Positions 6,661-15,294 of a stretch of DNA of 19,711 nt are shown here, one piece after another. Under the pieces are notes generated by a model that was not told where the DNA came from, made no database searches, and saw only the letters and a list, made by a program, of their open reading frames with translations. The translations under genes and the position numbers were made by a program. Location of the stretch: assembly GCA_015523135.1 (NCBI GenBank), contig WAKY01000037.1:1-19711 (forward strand). Reading direction: 5' to 3'. The DNA comes from Candidatus Aciduliprofundum sp. (GTDB lineage: Archaea; Thermoplasmatota; Thermoplasmata; Thermoplasmatales; Aciduliprofundaceae). Numbering within the stretch: the stretch's first letter is position 1; each line of letters starts with the position of its first letter.

Positions 6661-8604
6661 ATGCCGTGGGAGGATGTACTGAAGCAGGTCAAGGAAGTAA
6701 TAGATGAACTTGCTCCACAGGTTGAAATAACGAATATTGATCTTGAAGGGCCTTTGGTTGTAGTTTATACTAGAGACATGGAATTTTTTGCAGACCATCC
6801 AGATATCATAAAGAAAATTGCTCAAACAGTGAGGCGCAGAATATTCATTAGGCCAGACCCATCTATGCTTATGGATGAAAATGAAGCTAAAGAGGAGATT
6901 TTAAATATAGTGCCAAAAGAGGCAGGAATAAAGGATATTTACTTTGTGCCAGAGACTGGGGAAGTAGTTATAGAGGCAGAATCTCCAGGTACAGTTATAG
7001 GCAAGGATGGGCAGCTTTTAAATGAGATAAAGAAAAGGATAAGATGGGCTCCTCGCGTGGTTCGTGCGCCTCCTTTGGAATCAAGAATAGTTAAGGAGAT
7101 GAGGGAGTACTTGAAACTCGTGCGTGAGGAGAGAAGAGAGATTTTGAGAGATATAGGGAAGAGGATAAACAGACCACCATTAAGTGGAGAGCAGTGGGTT
7201 CGTGTTGAAGCTCTCGGTGGGTATAGAGAGGTTGGAAGAAGCTCCACGCTTATCATGACTCGCACAAGTAGGGTACTTGTAGATTGTGGATTAAATGTGG
7301 CTGTGCCTGATAATGCAGATCCTTGGAGCGGGGCACCTTATCTTTATGTACCGGAGGTTTGGGATGCTAGTGATCCTGAAAAACCCTTTAAATATATAGA
7401 TGCTGTCGTGGTAACTCATGCTCATCTTGATCATGTGGGCTTGGTACCTCTTTTATTTAAGTACAATTATGATGGTCCAGTTTATATGACTGCTCCTACT
7501 AGGGATCTCGCAGCCATGCTACTTATTGATTATGTCAAAGTGGCGCAATCGGAGGGAAAGAAAGTACCCTATGAATCAAAGCATATTAAAGAAATGATAA
7601 AGCACACTATCACACTCAAATATGGAGAAACTACGGATATTGCACCAGATATAAGGCTAACATTCCACAATGCAGGGCATATTCTTGGCTCTTCTGTTTC
7701 TCATTTTCACATAGGTGAGGGGCTTTACAATATAGTTATCACGGGAGATATAAAATACGAGCGCTCTTGGTTGTTCAATGCAGCTCACAATCGTTTTCCT
7801 CGTGTTGAGACTGTTATAATGGAGAGTACTTATGGAGGCCGCGACGATTTTCAACCGTCCAGGAGAGAAGCTGCAGAAAGATTGAAAGATGTTGTTATGC
7901 GTACTTATGAGAAGGGAGGAAAGATCCTAATTCCTGTTTTCGCCGTTGGAAGAAGTCAGGAAGTCATGCTAGTTCTTGAAAGCTTTATGCGAAGTGGAGA
8001 GCTTCCAGAGATACCCATTTATCTTGATGGTATGATATGGGAAGCAACCACCATTCATGCGGCGTATCCTGAATATCTGAACAAGGATTTGCGTGAGCTC
8101 ATATTCCAGAAAAAAGAGAATCCTTTCTTATCTCCTATATTCCATAGGGTTGAATCTGTAGAGAGGAGGGAAGAGGTTATAAGTTCATCGGATCCGCTTA
8201 TTGTTCTCTCCACTTCCGGTATGATGAACGGTGGACCTGTGCTGGAGTATTTTAAGCACTGGGCAGATGATCCGCGCAATACCCTTGTATTCGTTGGCTA
8301 TCAAGCAGTTGGCACTTTGGGTAGGAGAATACAGAATGGACTTAAGGAAGTGCTCATGAGTCTCGGGGGCAAGCCATTCACAGTCAAGGTTGAGATGAAT
8401 ATAGAAACAATTGATGGTTTCTCAGGCCATTCTGATAGAAGGCAACTCGTGCAATACATTTCTTCTATGAATCCCAAGCCAGAAAGAGTTATAATATGTC
8501 ACGGAGAGGAAAATAAATGTATAGACCTAGCAATAGGATTGCATAAGAGATACGGAATGGAGACTATGGCTCTTAGAAATTTAGAAGTTGTGCGGCTCAG
8601 ATAA
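6661..8604 (+). CDS. fttA: KH-domain beta-CASP ribonuclease, archaeal transcription termination factor (aCPSF1/FttA)
   Basis: This 647-aa protein is the archaeal homologue of CPSF73. It cleaves nascent RNA and releases RNA polymerase at U-rich 3' ends. Residues about 1-145 hold the archaeal N-terminal KH region, with a GxxG-like VIGKDGQLL at 112-120. The metallo-beta-lactamase part carries THAHLDHVG (252-260; H253, H255, D257, H258), NAGHILG (H340) and GDIKYE (D363). The beta-CASP domain has ESTYGG (E388), IPVFAVGRSQE (424-434), GHSDR (H590) and CHGEE (H614). All metal ligands appear present. The length is typical. ATG 6661 is 4 nt after psmB. The 3' end overlaps convergent trm5 by 24 bp. Confidence 0.96.
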   Translation: MPWEDVLKQVKEVIDELAPQVEITNIDLEGPLVVVYTRDMEFFADHPDIIKKIAQTVRRRIFIRPDPSMLMDENEAKEEILNIVPKEAGIKDIYFVPETGEVVIEAESPGTVIGKDGQLLNEIKKRIRWAPRVVRAPPLESRIVKEMREYLKLVREERREILRDIGKRINRPPLSGEQWVRVEALGGYREVGRSSTLIMTRTSRVLVDCGLNVAVPDNADPWSGAPYLYVPEVWDASDPEKPFKYIDAVVVTHAHLDHVGLVPLLFKYNYDGPVYMTAPTRDLAAMLLIDYVKVAQSEGKKVPYESKHIKEMIKHTITLKYGETTDIAPDIRLTFHNAGHILGSSVSHFHIGEGLYNIVITGDIKYERSWLFNAAHNRFPRVETVIMESTYGGRDDFQPSRREAAERLKDVVMRTYEKGGKILIPVFAVGRSQEVMLVLESFMRSGELPEIPIYLDGMIWEATTIHAAYPEYLNKDLRELIFQKKENPFLSPIFHRVESVERREEVISSSDPLIVLSTSGMMNGGPVLEYFKHWADDPRNTLVFVGYQAVGTLGRRIQNGLKEVLMSLGGKPFTVKVEMNIETIDGFSGHSDRRQLVQYISSMNPKPERVIICHGEENKCIDLAIGLHKRYGMETMALRNLEVVRLR

Positions 8605-9531
8605 TTTGAATATTTGAACCAGGAAAGCAAACATGTCCTTGCTTGGAGAGTATGCGTGCACTTTTCTTTTCTCCAAAATTTTTATTCTAGCCCCCATTTC
8701 TTTACCTTTAGCAATTATATCCTCCTCTCTTTTATTATCTCTTGGCAGAATTTCGTAATAGTGGATAAATGCCTCATTTTTCGCCGCCTTAATCGCATAT
8801 TCTAAAAATTCAAATGAAGAGTGTGGCAAATTCATTATTATCCTATCTGCCTTTATCTTTTCTGCCATCTCCCTTGCATCCCCTAAGATTGGAATTATGC
8901 CATCAACCTTGTTTAATTTTATATTCTCTTTGAGATATTTTATTGCGTAGGGATTTATATCGCAGGCGTAAATTTTTACTTTCTTGTATTTTGCTATAAA
9001 GATTGAGAATGGACCACAGCCCGCAAACATATCAAAAATTGTCTCTCCATCCCTTACTTTTTGTGCAACTCTCCATCTTTCCGTTGCCAAGCGTGGAGAG
9101 AAATAAACTTTTGAAATATCCACTTTTAAGCGTATGCCATACTCTTTATGCATTGTTTTCAATGAATCTCCAACTATGAGTTTTAACTCCCTTATCCTCT
9201 CTTTACCTCTAACTCCCATATCCACTGCCAATTTCTTTATGCTCTTTCCGTCAACCAATTTTTTTGCAATTTCCTCGTAATTCATATTTTCCTTAAATTT
9301 CACTATGGCTATATCTCCAATTATGTCAAAAGAGCCGATTTTTTCTCTCTTCTTTTTCTCTTCAAAATCATCGTAGCAGATTTCAAAATTTTCTATCTCT
9401 CTTTTTAAAGGTATTATCGCATACCCTTTCTCTTTTTTCCACTTTAAGTTGGCGAGAGCGTTAATCTTAGTTAATTCTCTTTTTGTTTTCTCTGCCTCGG
9501 AGAGTGGAACCTTTATGCAAGGGGCACGCAT
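8581..9531 (-). CDS. trm5: tRNA (guanine37-N1)-methyltransferase
   Basis: Trm5 transfers a methyl group from AdoMet to N1 of G37 in tRNAs that read CNN codons, preventing +1 frameshifting. The 316-aa protein has an N-terminal region (about 1-130), then KVYFSPRLATER (141-152), the AdoMet motif DMFAGCGPFS (167-176), CDINPYA with acidic D191, and NLPHSSFEFL (234-243), the Trm5 signature with the catalytic Asn. These positions match the archaeal class I Trm5 type, not a bacterial TrmD. The ATG is 2 nt after the histidine-kinase stop, with AAGGA inside the kinase's last codons as ribosome-binding site, so it is co-transcribed with the kinase. The tRNA-Leu(UAG) of this window has G37. Confidence 0.93.
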   Translation of the reverse strand: MRAPCIKVPLSEAEKTKRELTKINALANLKWKKEKGYAIIPLKREIENFEICYDDFEEKKKREKIGSFDIIGDIAIVKFKENMNYEEIAKKLVDGKSIKKLAVDMGVRGKERIRELKLIVGDSLKTMHKEYGIRLKVDISKVYFSPRLATERWRVAQKVRDGETIFDMFAGCGPFSIFIAKYKKVKIYACDINPYAIKYLKENIKLNKVDGIIPILGDAREMAEKIKADRIIMNLPHSSFEFLEYAIKAAKNEAFIHYYEILPRDNKREEDIIAKGKEMGARIKILEKRKVHAYSPSKDMFAFLVQIFKLSEPHNF

Positions 9532-9533
9532 CT

Positions 9534-12500
9534 TTAATCCTTAGGCAATTGTATTACAAAAACACTTCCCTTGGGCTTGTTCTCTTCTACCCAAACTTTG
9601 CCATCGTGCATCTCTACAATCATCTTGACAATGTTCAATCCTAAGCCACTACCTTTCTTTGAGTATGTTTTGAATGCATCGAATATGGTATTGCGCATCT
9701 CTTTGGGTATGCCTGGACCATCATCCGCAATTCTTATTTCCACACTATCTTCTTTCTCATTTATGGATATATTCACATTATTCGCTCCGTACTTGAAAGC
9801 GTTATCAATTATATTTGAGAAAACTTCTCTTATTATTGGAAACGCGTAAATTTCAATTTTATCCGCAGCCATGTTTATCTTTCCGGATGGGTATTTATGA
9901 GATAGCAGGGAGATAACTTCTTCGATCTCTTCTTTCAAATCTATTAATTTTCGCTCCTCATCTATCTTGCCTGCTCCGAGCTTTGAGAAGAGCCTTGCCT
10001 TTTCAATTATGCTTGATGCCTCCTCCACAGCCATTTGCATAGCATCTAAATAAGAGGGGTCAAACTCTTCTCTGAGGAGATCTATGTAACCCTCAATAAC
10101 TGCAAGTGGATTTTTTAAGTCGTGGCTAACTATGTGTAACATTAACTCTTGCAAGTTCTTGGCCTTCTCTAAATCTTTTTGGATTTCTAAGCTTCTAAGG
10201 GCCACAGCCATATTATTGGCCAATAAATCAATTAGCTTCATATCATCCTCGCTTATTGAATAGGGCTCATCCTTCTGCACATCTAAAACACCATATACTT
10301 TGTCATCAATGGATATTGGGGTAGCATACTCTGATTTTGCTCCCCTTACGCCCACAATGTACAATGGGTCTTCATCTGTGTTCGGAGAGTAATATGGCAA
10401 GTTGTTTCTTGCAACCCAAGGAGTTATACCCTTCTCACTATCAATATCTAATTTTATGTCTGGATTTACATAGCCACGAGATTTGACTATAACTAAAGTG
10501 TGGTCTTTTATCTCCAAAATTGCAGAATTGTAAAGATTAAGCACTCTGTATAGATTTTGTATGGCAATATCGTAAATTTCATCCTTGCTCTTTGCCATCT
10601 TCAATTTTCTTGCAATCTCATCCAGTGTGATTAATTTGTCTTCCATCTCTTTGATTTCTGTGATGTCTACTAGGCTTACGAGATCTGCTTTACCTTGTTC
10701 CCAATCTATAAGAGAAGTGCGAATGTCCATCCATATATCTTTTCCACTCTTTGCTATTAGCTTCACTATATAATGATCTGGTACCTCAAGACCGCGCATT
10801 CTCCTTCTGTAATTACTAAGCACTATATCTCGCATATCAGGATGCACAAAATCGATAAAATGCCTGTTGAGGACCTCCTCCATCTTGTATCTAGTGACTG
10901 CCTCAAACTGCTTGTTTATATATATAATCCTCTCGTTCTGTATGAGCACCACTATGTTTGCCATACTCTCAAATATACGCTTGTATCTTTCCCTCTCGCT
11001 CTTTATTCTTTCTTCCATCTTTCTCCTATTGGTTATGTCTAAAACCATAGCAAAGCTGCCAACAACTTTTCCATTTTCATCTTTAAGAGGAGAAGCATTA
11101 ATTAATGTCCAGATTTCTTTTCTATTTTTCTTGATTAAGTTTATTTCATAATAATCTGTTACCCCTATTTTCCTTCTTTCTAACATATTTTTGAATAGTT
11201 TTTGCCCTTCTGTGGTTGTTAATTCGAATATTCTCTTACCAATCAATTCATTTTTGGAGTAACCTAACATATTAAGGAGCGCATTATTTGCAAATGTAAT
11301 TTTTCCGTTTAAATCAACTATCGCTATGCCTACTAAGGAAGTATTTACTATCTTCTCCATTCTTTGTTTAGCATTTTTTACATTTTGATATAGCTGAATA
11401 TTTTTTATAAAGATAGATAGGGCTTTGCTAAATGTGCTAAGGTATTTAACATCATTATCATCATAAGCGTATTTCTTTTCACTCTGTAAGCTAATTACAC
11501 CCAATTTTTCTCTTTTATATAGTAAGGGCAGGAGTACTATTGATTTAGGATAGTTTTTCTCATCTTTGCCACCAATAATGCATTTGCAAGGTAAAGATTT
11601 TTTATCAAAATCTTTTATTATCAAAGGTTCTCTTGTATGTAATACATAAGAGACTAGGGAGTTTTTAGGATCATATTTTATTGAATAATTTTCTATTCTC
11701 TTCCCTTTTGATACAAGAATCGGATATTTTAATATCCTCTTTTTTTTGTCATATAGGGCTATATAAAACCAGTCAAAATCAAATATTTTTTTAAATTCTT
11801 TATAAATAGAATCCGATATATCTTCAAGACTTGGAGCTTCACCTATTTTTAATGAAATGTTATAGAGAGCGCTTAGCACAGCATTTTTCCTTCTTAGTTC
11901 TTCTGTTTTTCTCTTTCTCTCTGTTATATCCATTACTACTCCTATTGAACCTATAACTTTTCCATTAGTATCTCTTAATGGGGCGGCATTGATAAGCACA
12001 TCAATAACAGTGCCATCTTTTCTAACAAATGAATTCTCATAATAATCTGATAAACCCATTGCCCTTCTTTTCATTTTCTCTCTAAAGATTTTCTTTCCCT
12101 CTTCAGTTGTTATATCGTAAATGCTCTTTTTAAGGATTTCCTCTCTGGTATACCCTAACATCTCAACCATTTTGTCATTTACAAAGGTGAAATTTCCATT
12201 AAGATCAACGGTTGTCACACCAACTATGGCTGAGTTTATTATCCCTCTGTATTTCTCTTCGCTTATCTTTAGCTCGTTGAATAGTTCCGTATTCTTTATT
12301 ATTATAGCGAGCTGAGCTGCAAGGGTCATTATGAAATCCTTATCATTCTCATCATACTGATAGGGCTTGAAACTTTGAACTATGAGAATACCAAGAACTT
12401 CGCCCTTGTACATCAAAGGCACGCCAAGCCAAGATTTTGGCATTTTTTCTACTTCAATCCACTTTGCAGGCAAGCTATCCTTCTCTTCATCAAAGTTCTT

Positions 12501-14243
12501 TATAAGCAAGGCTCTTTTTGAAGATACAACCCAGCCACTTAGGGAATCTTTTGGACTTATTTTGATTTCAATGGGCCCAAGGTTCTTCTCTCCAGAAGTT
12601 AGAATGTCATACTTTATAGTTTTTTTATTCCAGTCAATAATTCCCAAGGCAAAGCTATCAAAATCAATAAGCTTCTTTATCTCTTCATAAACTCTTTGAG
12701 ATAAGATGCGAGTATCTATAATTGAGCCGAGTTCAAGGGAGAAGCGGTAAATGGATTTAAGCTCATCAGTTTGCTTTTTCAATTTTCTCTCCATCTCAAC
12801 CCTTTCGCTTATATCTCTTATTACCGCCAATGCATATTTCTTCCCGCTTATGTTGAATATTGAAATTCCAAGCTCAACATCTATCAATTTTCCGTCCTTT
12901 CTCTTTGCTTGCACATCAAATCTTCTCAGGAAAGGTAGCGATGCTCTCTCAAATCCATTCTTAACGAGTTTTGGAAAATTGGAGTTTGGCAAGTATTTCT
13001 CAGGCACAATTAGATTCCAGAATGGCTTATTTAAAGCCTCTTCTTTAGTATATCCAAATATTCTCTCACTTGCAGGATTCCAGTACTCTATAACGCCACT
13101 CTCATTGATTAGAATAACAGCATCGCTTGCCATCTCGCTTAAAATCCTATATTTTGTCTCTTGCTCCTCCCTAAAAGATAAATCCCTTGCAATTACAAGA
13201 GCTAAATTCTCACCTTCAATGTTAAGCAGGCTTATTGACAGCTCCAGAGGAACTAAATGACCATCTTTGTGCTTGTTAAATGTTTCTAAGCGTGCATATC
13301 CGTCTTTTTTTAATTTTTTAATCATAGCATCAATCTTTTCTTTGGGATCTCCAGGTAATAAGATTTCTAATCCCTTTCCCAAGAGCTCTTTCCTCTTGTA
13401 GCCAAGCATTTTAGCTGCTGCCTCGTTTAAATCCACAATTTTTCCATCAAGGGTTTCTATGAATATCCCATCGTTGCTCATGCTGAATATCTTGCGATAA
13501 TATTCTTCCTTCTTTCGTATCTCCTCTTCCAATTTTTTCCTTTCGGATACATCTCTCTTCACAGCAACGAAATTTGTGATTCTCCCCTTATTATCCTTTA
13601 CTGGCACTATTGTCATCTCTTCCCAGTACAATGTTCCATCCTTTCTCTTGTTTATCAATGAACCCTTCCAAATTTGGCCTGAGAGGATTGTATTCCACAT
13701 ATTTTCGTAGAATTTTCTGTCTTGCTTGCCACTCTTTAAAATTCTTGGATTTTGCCCTATGGCCTCTTCCTCACTGTACCCAGTCATCTTTGTGAATCCT
13801 GGGTTCACAAATAGTATAGTTCCATTTACATCCGTGACCATTAATCCCTCATCCATGTTATCAACTGCTGATTGAACGATGTTTAATTCTCTCAATGTTT
13901 TGTAGAGCCAGCTTTTGTCAATTATGGTAACAACTAGGGAATCTTTTAATCTTCTAACGCGAATATCAACTATAATTGGCTTATCGCTGCCCATGGGATA
14001 CAATTCGTATGAGCCCTTACCCCATTCTTTCTTTCCATTCCAAACATCTCGAAGGATTTTTTCAATCTCATCCCTCTTTTTTTCTGGAAACCATGAGAGA
14101 AACGGGGTGTTGAGAAGCATCTCTTTTTTCATGTTTCCCTTTACCAAAATTTCCCTATTTACATCTACAATTTTGAAATTTTCATCTAATATAACAATAC
14201 CGATTTTAACGGCATCAGTAAGCTCATTACATTTTACCTGCAT
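9534..14243 (-). CDS. Giant soluble multi-PAS/GAF sensor histidine kinase
   Basis: A 1569-aa kinase without membrane segments. The approximate order is PAS1 5-115, PAS2 122-240, PAS3 250-360, PAS4 365-485, GAF1 500-655, PAS5 663-780, GAF2 795-955, PAS6 962-1078, PAS7 1085-1200, GAF3 1206-1355, HisKA 1363-1425 and HATPase 1465-1568. The phosphoacceptor is H1374 in HIVSHDLKNP. ATP-binding boxes are N (NIIDNAFKYG), G1 (DDGPGIP) and G2 (GSGLGL). It should autophosphorylate in response to cytoplasmic signals such as redox, ligands or gases; none is identifiable. GAF1-PAS5 and GAF2-PAS6 look like a tandem duplication. ATG 14243 was chosen over TTG 14246 because it is 25 bp from a TATA box. No receiver domain or response regulator is nearby, so the partner is unknown. 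Confidence 0.93.
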   Translation of the reverse strand: MQVKCNELTDAVKIGIVILDENFKIVDVNREILVKGNMKKEMLLNTPFLSWFPEKKRDEIEKILRDVWNGKKEWGKGSYELYPMGSDKPIIVDIRVRRLKDSLVVTIIDKSWLYKTLRELNIVQSAVDNMDEGLMVTDVNGTILFVNPGFTKMTGYSEEEAIGQNPRILKSGKQDRKFYENMWNTILSGQIWKGSLINKRKDGTLYWEEMTIVPVKDNKGRITNFVAVKRDVSERKKLEEEIRKKEEYYRKIFSMSNDGIFIETLDGKIVDLNEAAAKMLGYKRKELLGKGLEILLPGDPKEKIDAMIKKLKKDGYARLETFNKHKDGHLVPLELSISLLNIEGENLALVIARDLSFREEQETKYRILSEMASDAVILINESGVIEYWNPASERIFGYTKEEALNKPFWNLIVPEKYLPNSNFPKLVKNGFERASLPFLRRFDVQAKRKDGKLIDVELGISIFNISGKKYALAVIRDISERVEMERKLKKQTDELKSIYRFSLELGSIIDTRILSQRVYEEIKKLIDFDSFALGIIDWNKKTIKYDILTSGEKNLGPIEIKISPKDSLSGWVVSSKRALLIKNFDEEKDSLPAKWIEVEKMPKSWLGVPLMYKGEVLGILIVQSFKPYQYDENDKDFIMTLAAQLAIIIKNTELFNELKISEEKYRGIINSAIVGVTTVDLNGNFTFVNDKMVEMLGYTREEILKKSIYDITTEEGKKIFREKMKRRAMGLSDYYENSFVRKDGTVIDVLINAAPLRDTNGKVIGSIGVVMDITERKRKTEELRRKNAVLSALYNISLKIGEAPSLEDISDSIYKEFKKIFDFDWFYIALYDKKKRILKYPILVSKGKRIENYSIKYDPKNSLVSYVLHTREPLIIKDFDKKSLPCKCIIGGKDEKNYPKSIVLLPLLYKREKLGVISLQSEKKYAYDDNDVKYLSTFSKALSIFIKNIQLYQNVKNAKQRMEKIVNTSLVGIAIVDLNGKITFANNALLNMLGYSKNELIGKRIFELTTTEGQKLFKNMLERRKIGVTDYYEINLIKKNRKEIWTLINASPLKDENGKVVGSFAMVLDITNRRKMEERIKSERERYKRIFESMANIVVLIQNERIIYINKQFEAVTRYKMEEVLNRHFIDFVHPDMRDIVLSNYRRRMRGLEVPDHYIVKLIAKSGKDIWMDIRTSLIDWEQGKADLVSLVDITEIKEMEDKLITLDEIARKLKMAKSKDEIYDIAIQNLYRVLNLYNSAILEIKDHTLVIVKSRGYVNPDIKLDIDSEKGITPWVARNNLPYYSPNTDEDPLYIVGVRGAKSEYATPISIDDKVYGVLDVQKDEPYSISEDDMKLIDLLANNMAVALRSLEIQKDLEKAKNLQELMLHIVSHDLKNPLAVIEGYIDLLREEFDPSYLDAMQMAVEEASSIIEKARLFSKLGAGKIDEERKLIDLKEEIEEVISLLSHKYPSGKINMAADKIEIYAFPIIREVFSNIIDNAFKYGANNVNISINEKEDSVEIRIADDGPGIPKEMRNTIFDAFKTYSKKGSGLGLNIVKMIVEMHDGKVWVEENKPKGSVFVIQLPKD

Positions 14244-14264
14244 CAAAGGGCCATCTCAACAAAG

Positions 14265-14272
14265 AATATTAA
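14265..14272 (-). promoter_or_regulatory. TATA box for the histidine kinase
   Basis: TTAATATT on the minus strand is centred 25 bp before ATG 14243, consistent with a leaderless mRNA and an independent promoter in the 63-bp gap after udg. Confidence 0.5.
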
Positions 14273-14306
14273 AGTTTTTCGGCTCTTTATCACTTGCGAT
14301 AATATT

Positions 14307-14882
14307 TCAAAGAAGAGATTTTAAAACTTCAAAGCTCTTGTAAAGTTCGTTTTTCAAATTTTGATGATAAAGAGCGGCAGCAGGATGGTACATTGGCAGG
14401 ATTAGAACTTCTCCTTCAAATACACTGCCCTGAATTTTTGAAATTTTGTCCATTTCAAACCCAAATTTTTCAAGTATGTATTTTGCGGAGAAGCGACCAA
14501 GGGGACATATTATCCTTGGCTTCATAACTGCAATTTGCCTATCTAAGTAGGGAGAACACAATTTTATCTCCTCATCAGTCGGGTCTCTATTTCCCGGAGG
14601 TCTGCATTTCACAATATTTGTTATATAAACATCCTTGCGAGATAATTCTATGCTAGCCAATAATTCATCCAAAAATTTTCCTGCAGCGCCCACAAAGGGC
14701 CTACCAAGCTCATCCTCCCTTCTCCCAGGAGCCTCACCCACGAACATAATTTTCTTCTCAAACCTTCCCTCGCCAGGAACTGCATTTTTTCTTGTTTTGT
14801 ATAACGGGCATTTTTGGCATTTTTTAATTTCCTCCTCTATTTTTTCCAACGAATCTCCAAAATTGTAAAGGGTTGTTTGCAT
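14307..14882 (-). CDS. Family 4 uracil-DNA glycosylase (Fe-S)
   Basis: The enzyme removes uracil from DNA arising by cytosine deamination, an important repair in thermophiles. The 191-aa protein shows the four cluster cysteines C22 and C25 (KCQKCPLY), C93 (KCRPPGNRDP) and C109. Catalytic motifs are GEAPG (49-53) with the following GRPFVGAAG, the TNIVKCRPPGNRDPT segment, and HPAAALY (166-172). Length and motif order match archaeal/thermophile family 4 enzymes. A TATA box 25 bp upstream of ATG 14882 suggests a leaderless transcript. It lies upstream of the kinase on the same strand but the kinase has its own probable promoter. Confidence 0.94.
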   Translation of the reverse strand: MQTTLYNFGDSLEKIEEEIKKCQKCPLYKTRKNAVPGEGRFEKKIMFVGEAPGRREDELGRPFVGAAGKFLDELLASIELSRKDVYITNIVKCRPPGNRDPTDEEIKLCSPYLDRQIAVMKPRIICPLGRFSAKYILEKFGFEMDKISKIQGSVFEGEVLILPMYHPAAALYHQNLKNELYKSFEVLKSLL

Positions 14883-14901
14883 TATGCTTATATTGAAATA
14901 G

Positions 14902-14912
14902 AATATTAAAAA
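14902..14912 (-). promoter_or_regulatory. TATA box for the uracil-DNA glycosylase gene
   Basis: TTTTTAATATT on the minus strand is centred 25 bp from ATG 14882, within the 38-bp gap after the DUF59 gene. Confidence 0.5.
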
Positions 14913-14920
14913 TTTTCAAC

Positions 14921-15220
14921 TTACCAGCCGTAGAGCTTGCGAAGTTCTTCACTCATTCTATCTGGGCTCCAAGGTGGGTCAAATGTTAACTGTACCGTTA
15001 CCTTGCCTACTCCTTCCAATTGCTTCAATCTCTCTTCCACCTGTGCTGGAATAACATTCATGAGAGGACAACCAGGAACTGTTAATGTCATTTTAACATA
15101 CACATCCTTTCCATTGTCTACCCTAACTTCATATATCAATCCCAAATCAACTAAATTAGCTCCTATTTCTGGATCTACCACATCTCGCAAGGCATTCCAT
15201 ACTTCCTCCTCACTAACCAT
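14921..15220 (-). CDS. MIP18/PaaD-type (DUF59) Fe-S cluster assembly factor
   Basis: A 99-aa single-domain protein of the MIP18/SufT/PaaD family, which helps mature iron-sulfur proteins. Characteristic segments are DPEIGANLVDLGLIY (16-30), LTVPGCP with conserved C51, and the C-terminal FDPPWSPDRMSEELR (80-94). Length is typical for the stand-alone form. ATG 15220 has AGGTGATGAG just upstream and a TATA box about 40 bp away, implying a short leader. Possible clients in this window include the Fe-S uracil-DNA glycosylase next to it and LeuCD; that link is inference. The exact client range of archaeal members is not known to me. Confidence 0.9.
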   Translation of the reverse strand: MVSEEEVWNALRDVVDPEIGANLVDLGLIYEVRVDNGKDVYVKMTLTVPGCPLMNVIPAQVEERLKQLEGVGKVTVQLTFDPPWSPDRMSEELRKLYGW

Positions 15221-15258
15221 CTCATCACCTCATACCTGTTTTTGCATTGAGGAAACAT

Positions 15259-15266
15259 ATTTAAAT
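15259..15266 (-). promoter_or_regulatory. TATA box for the DUF59 gene
   Basis: An ATTTAAAT-type element within a 12-bp AT stretch (15257-15268) lies about 42 bp before ATG 15220, leaving room for a leader with the AGGTGATGAG ribosome-binding site at 15221-15230. Confidence 0.45.
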
Positions 15267-15294
15267 ATTTCTGGATATTTTTGTGTATTGCTGT

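Noticed and set aside
8605..8805. Small plus-strand frame after fttA (8614-8805)
   Set aside because: Antisense to trm5, Phe/Ser-rich, with no promoter or homology.
9571..14343. Several plus-strand frames of 60-170 codons opposite the kinase gene
   Set aside because: They are serine/leucine/phenylalanine-rich shadows of the minus-strand gene and show no recognisable domain or ribosome-binding site.
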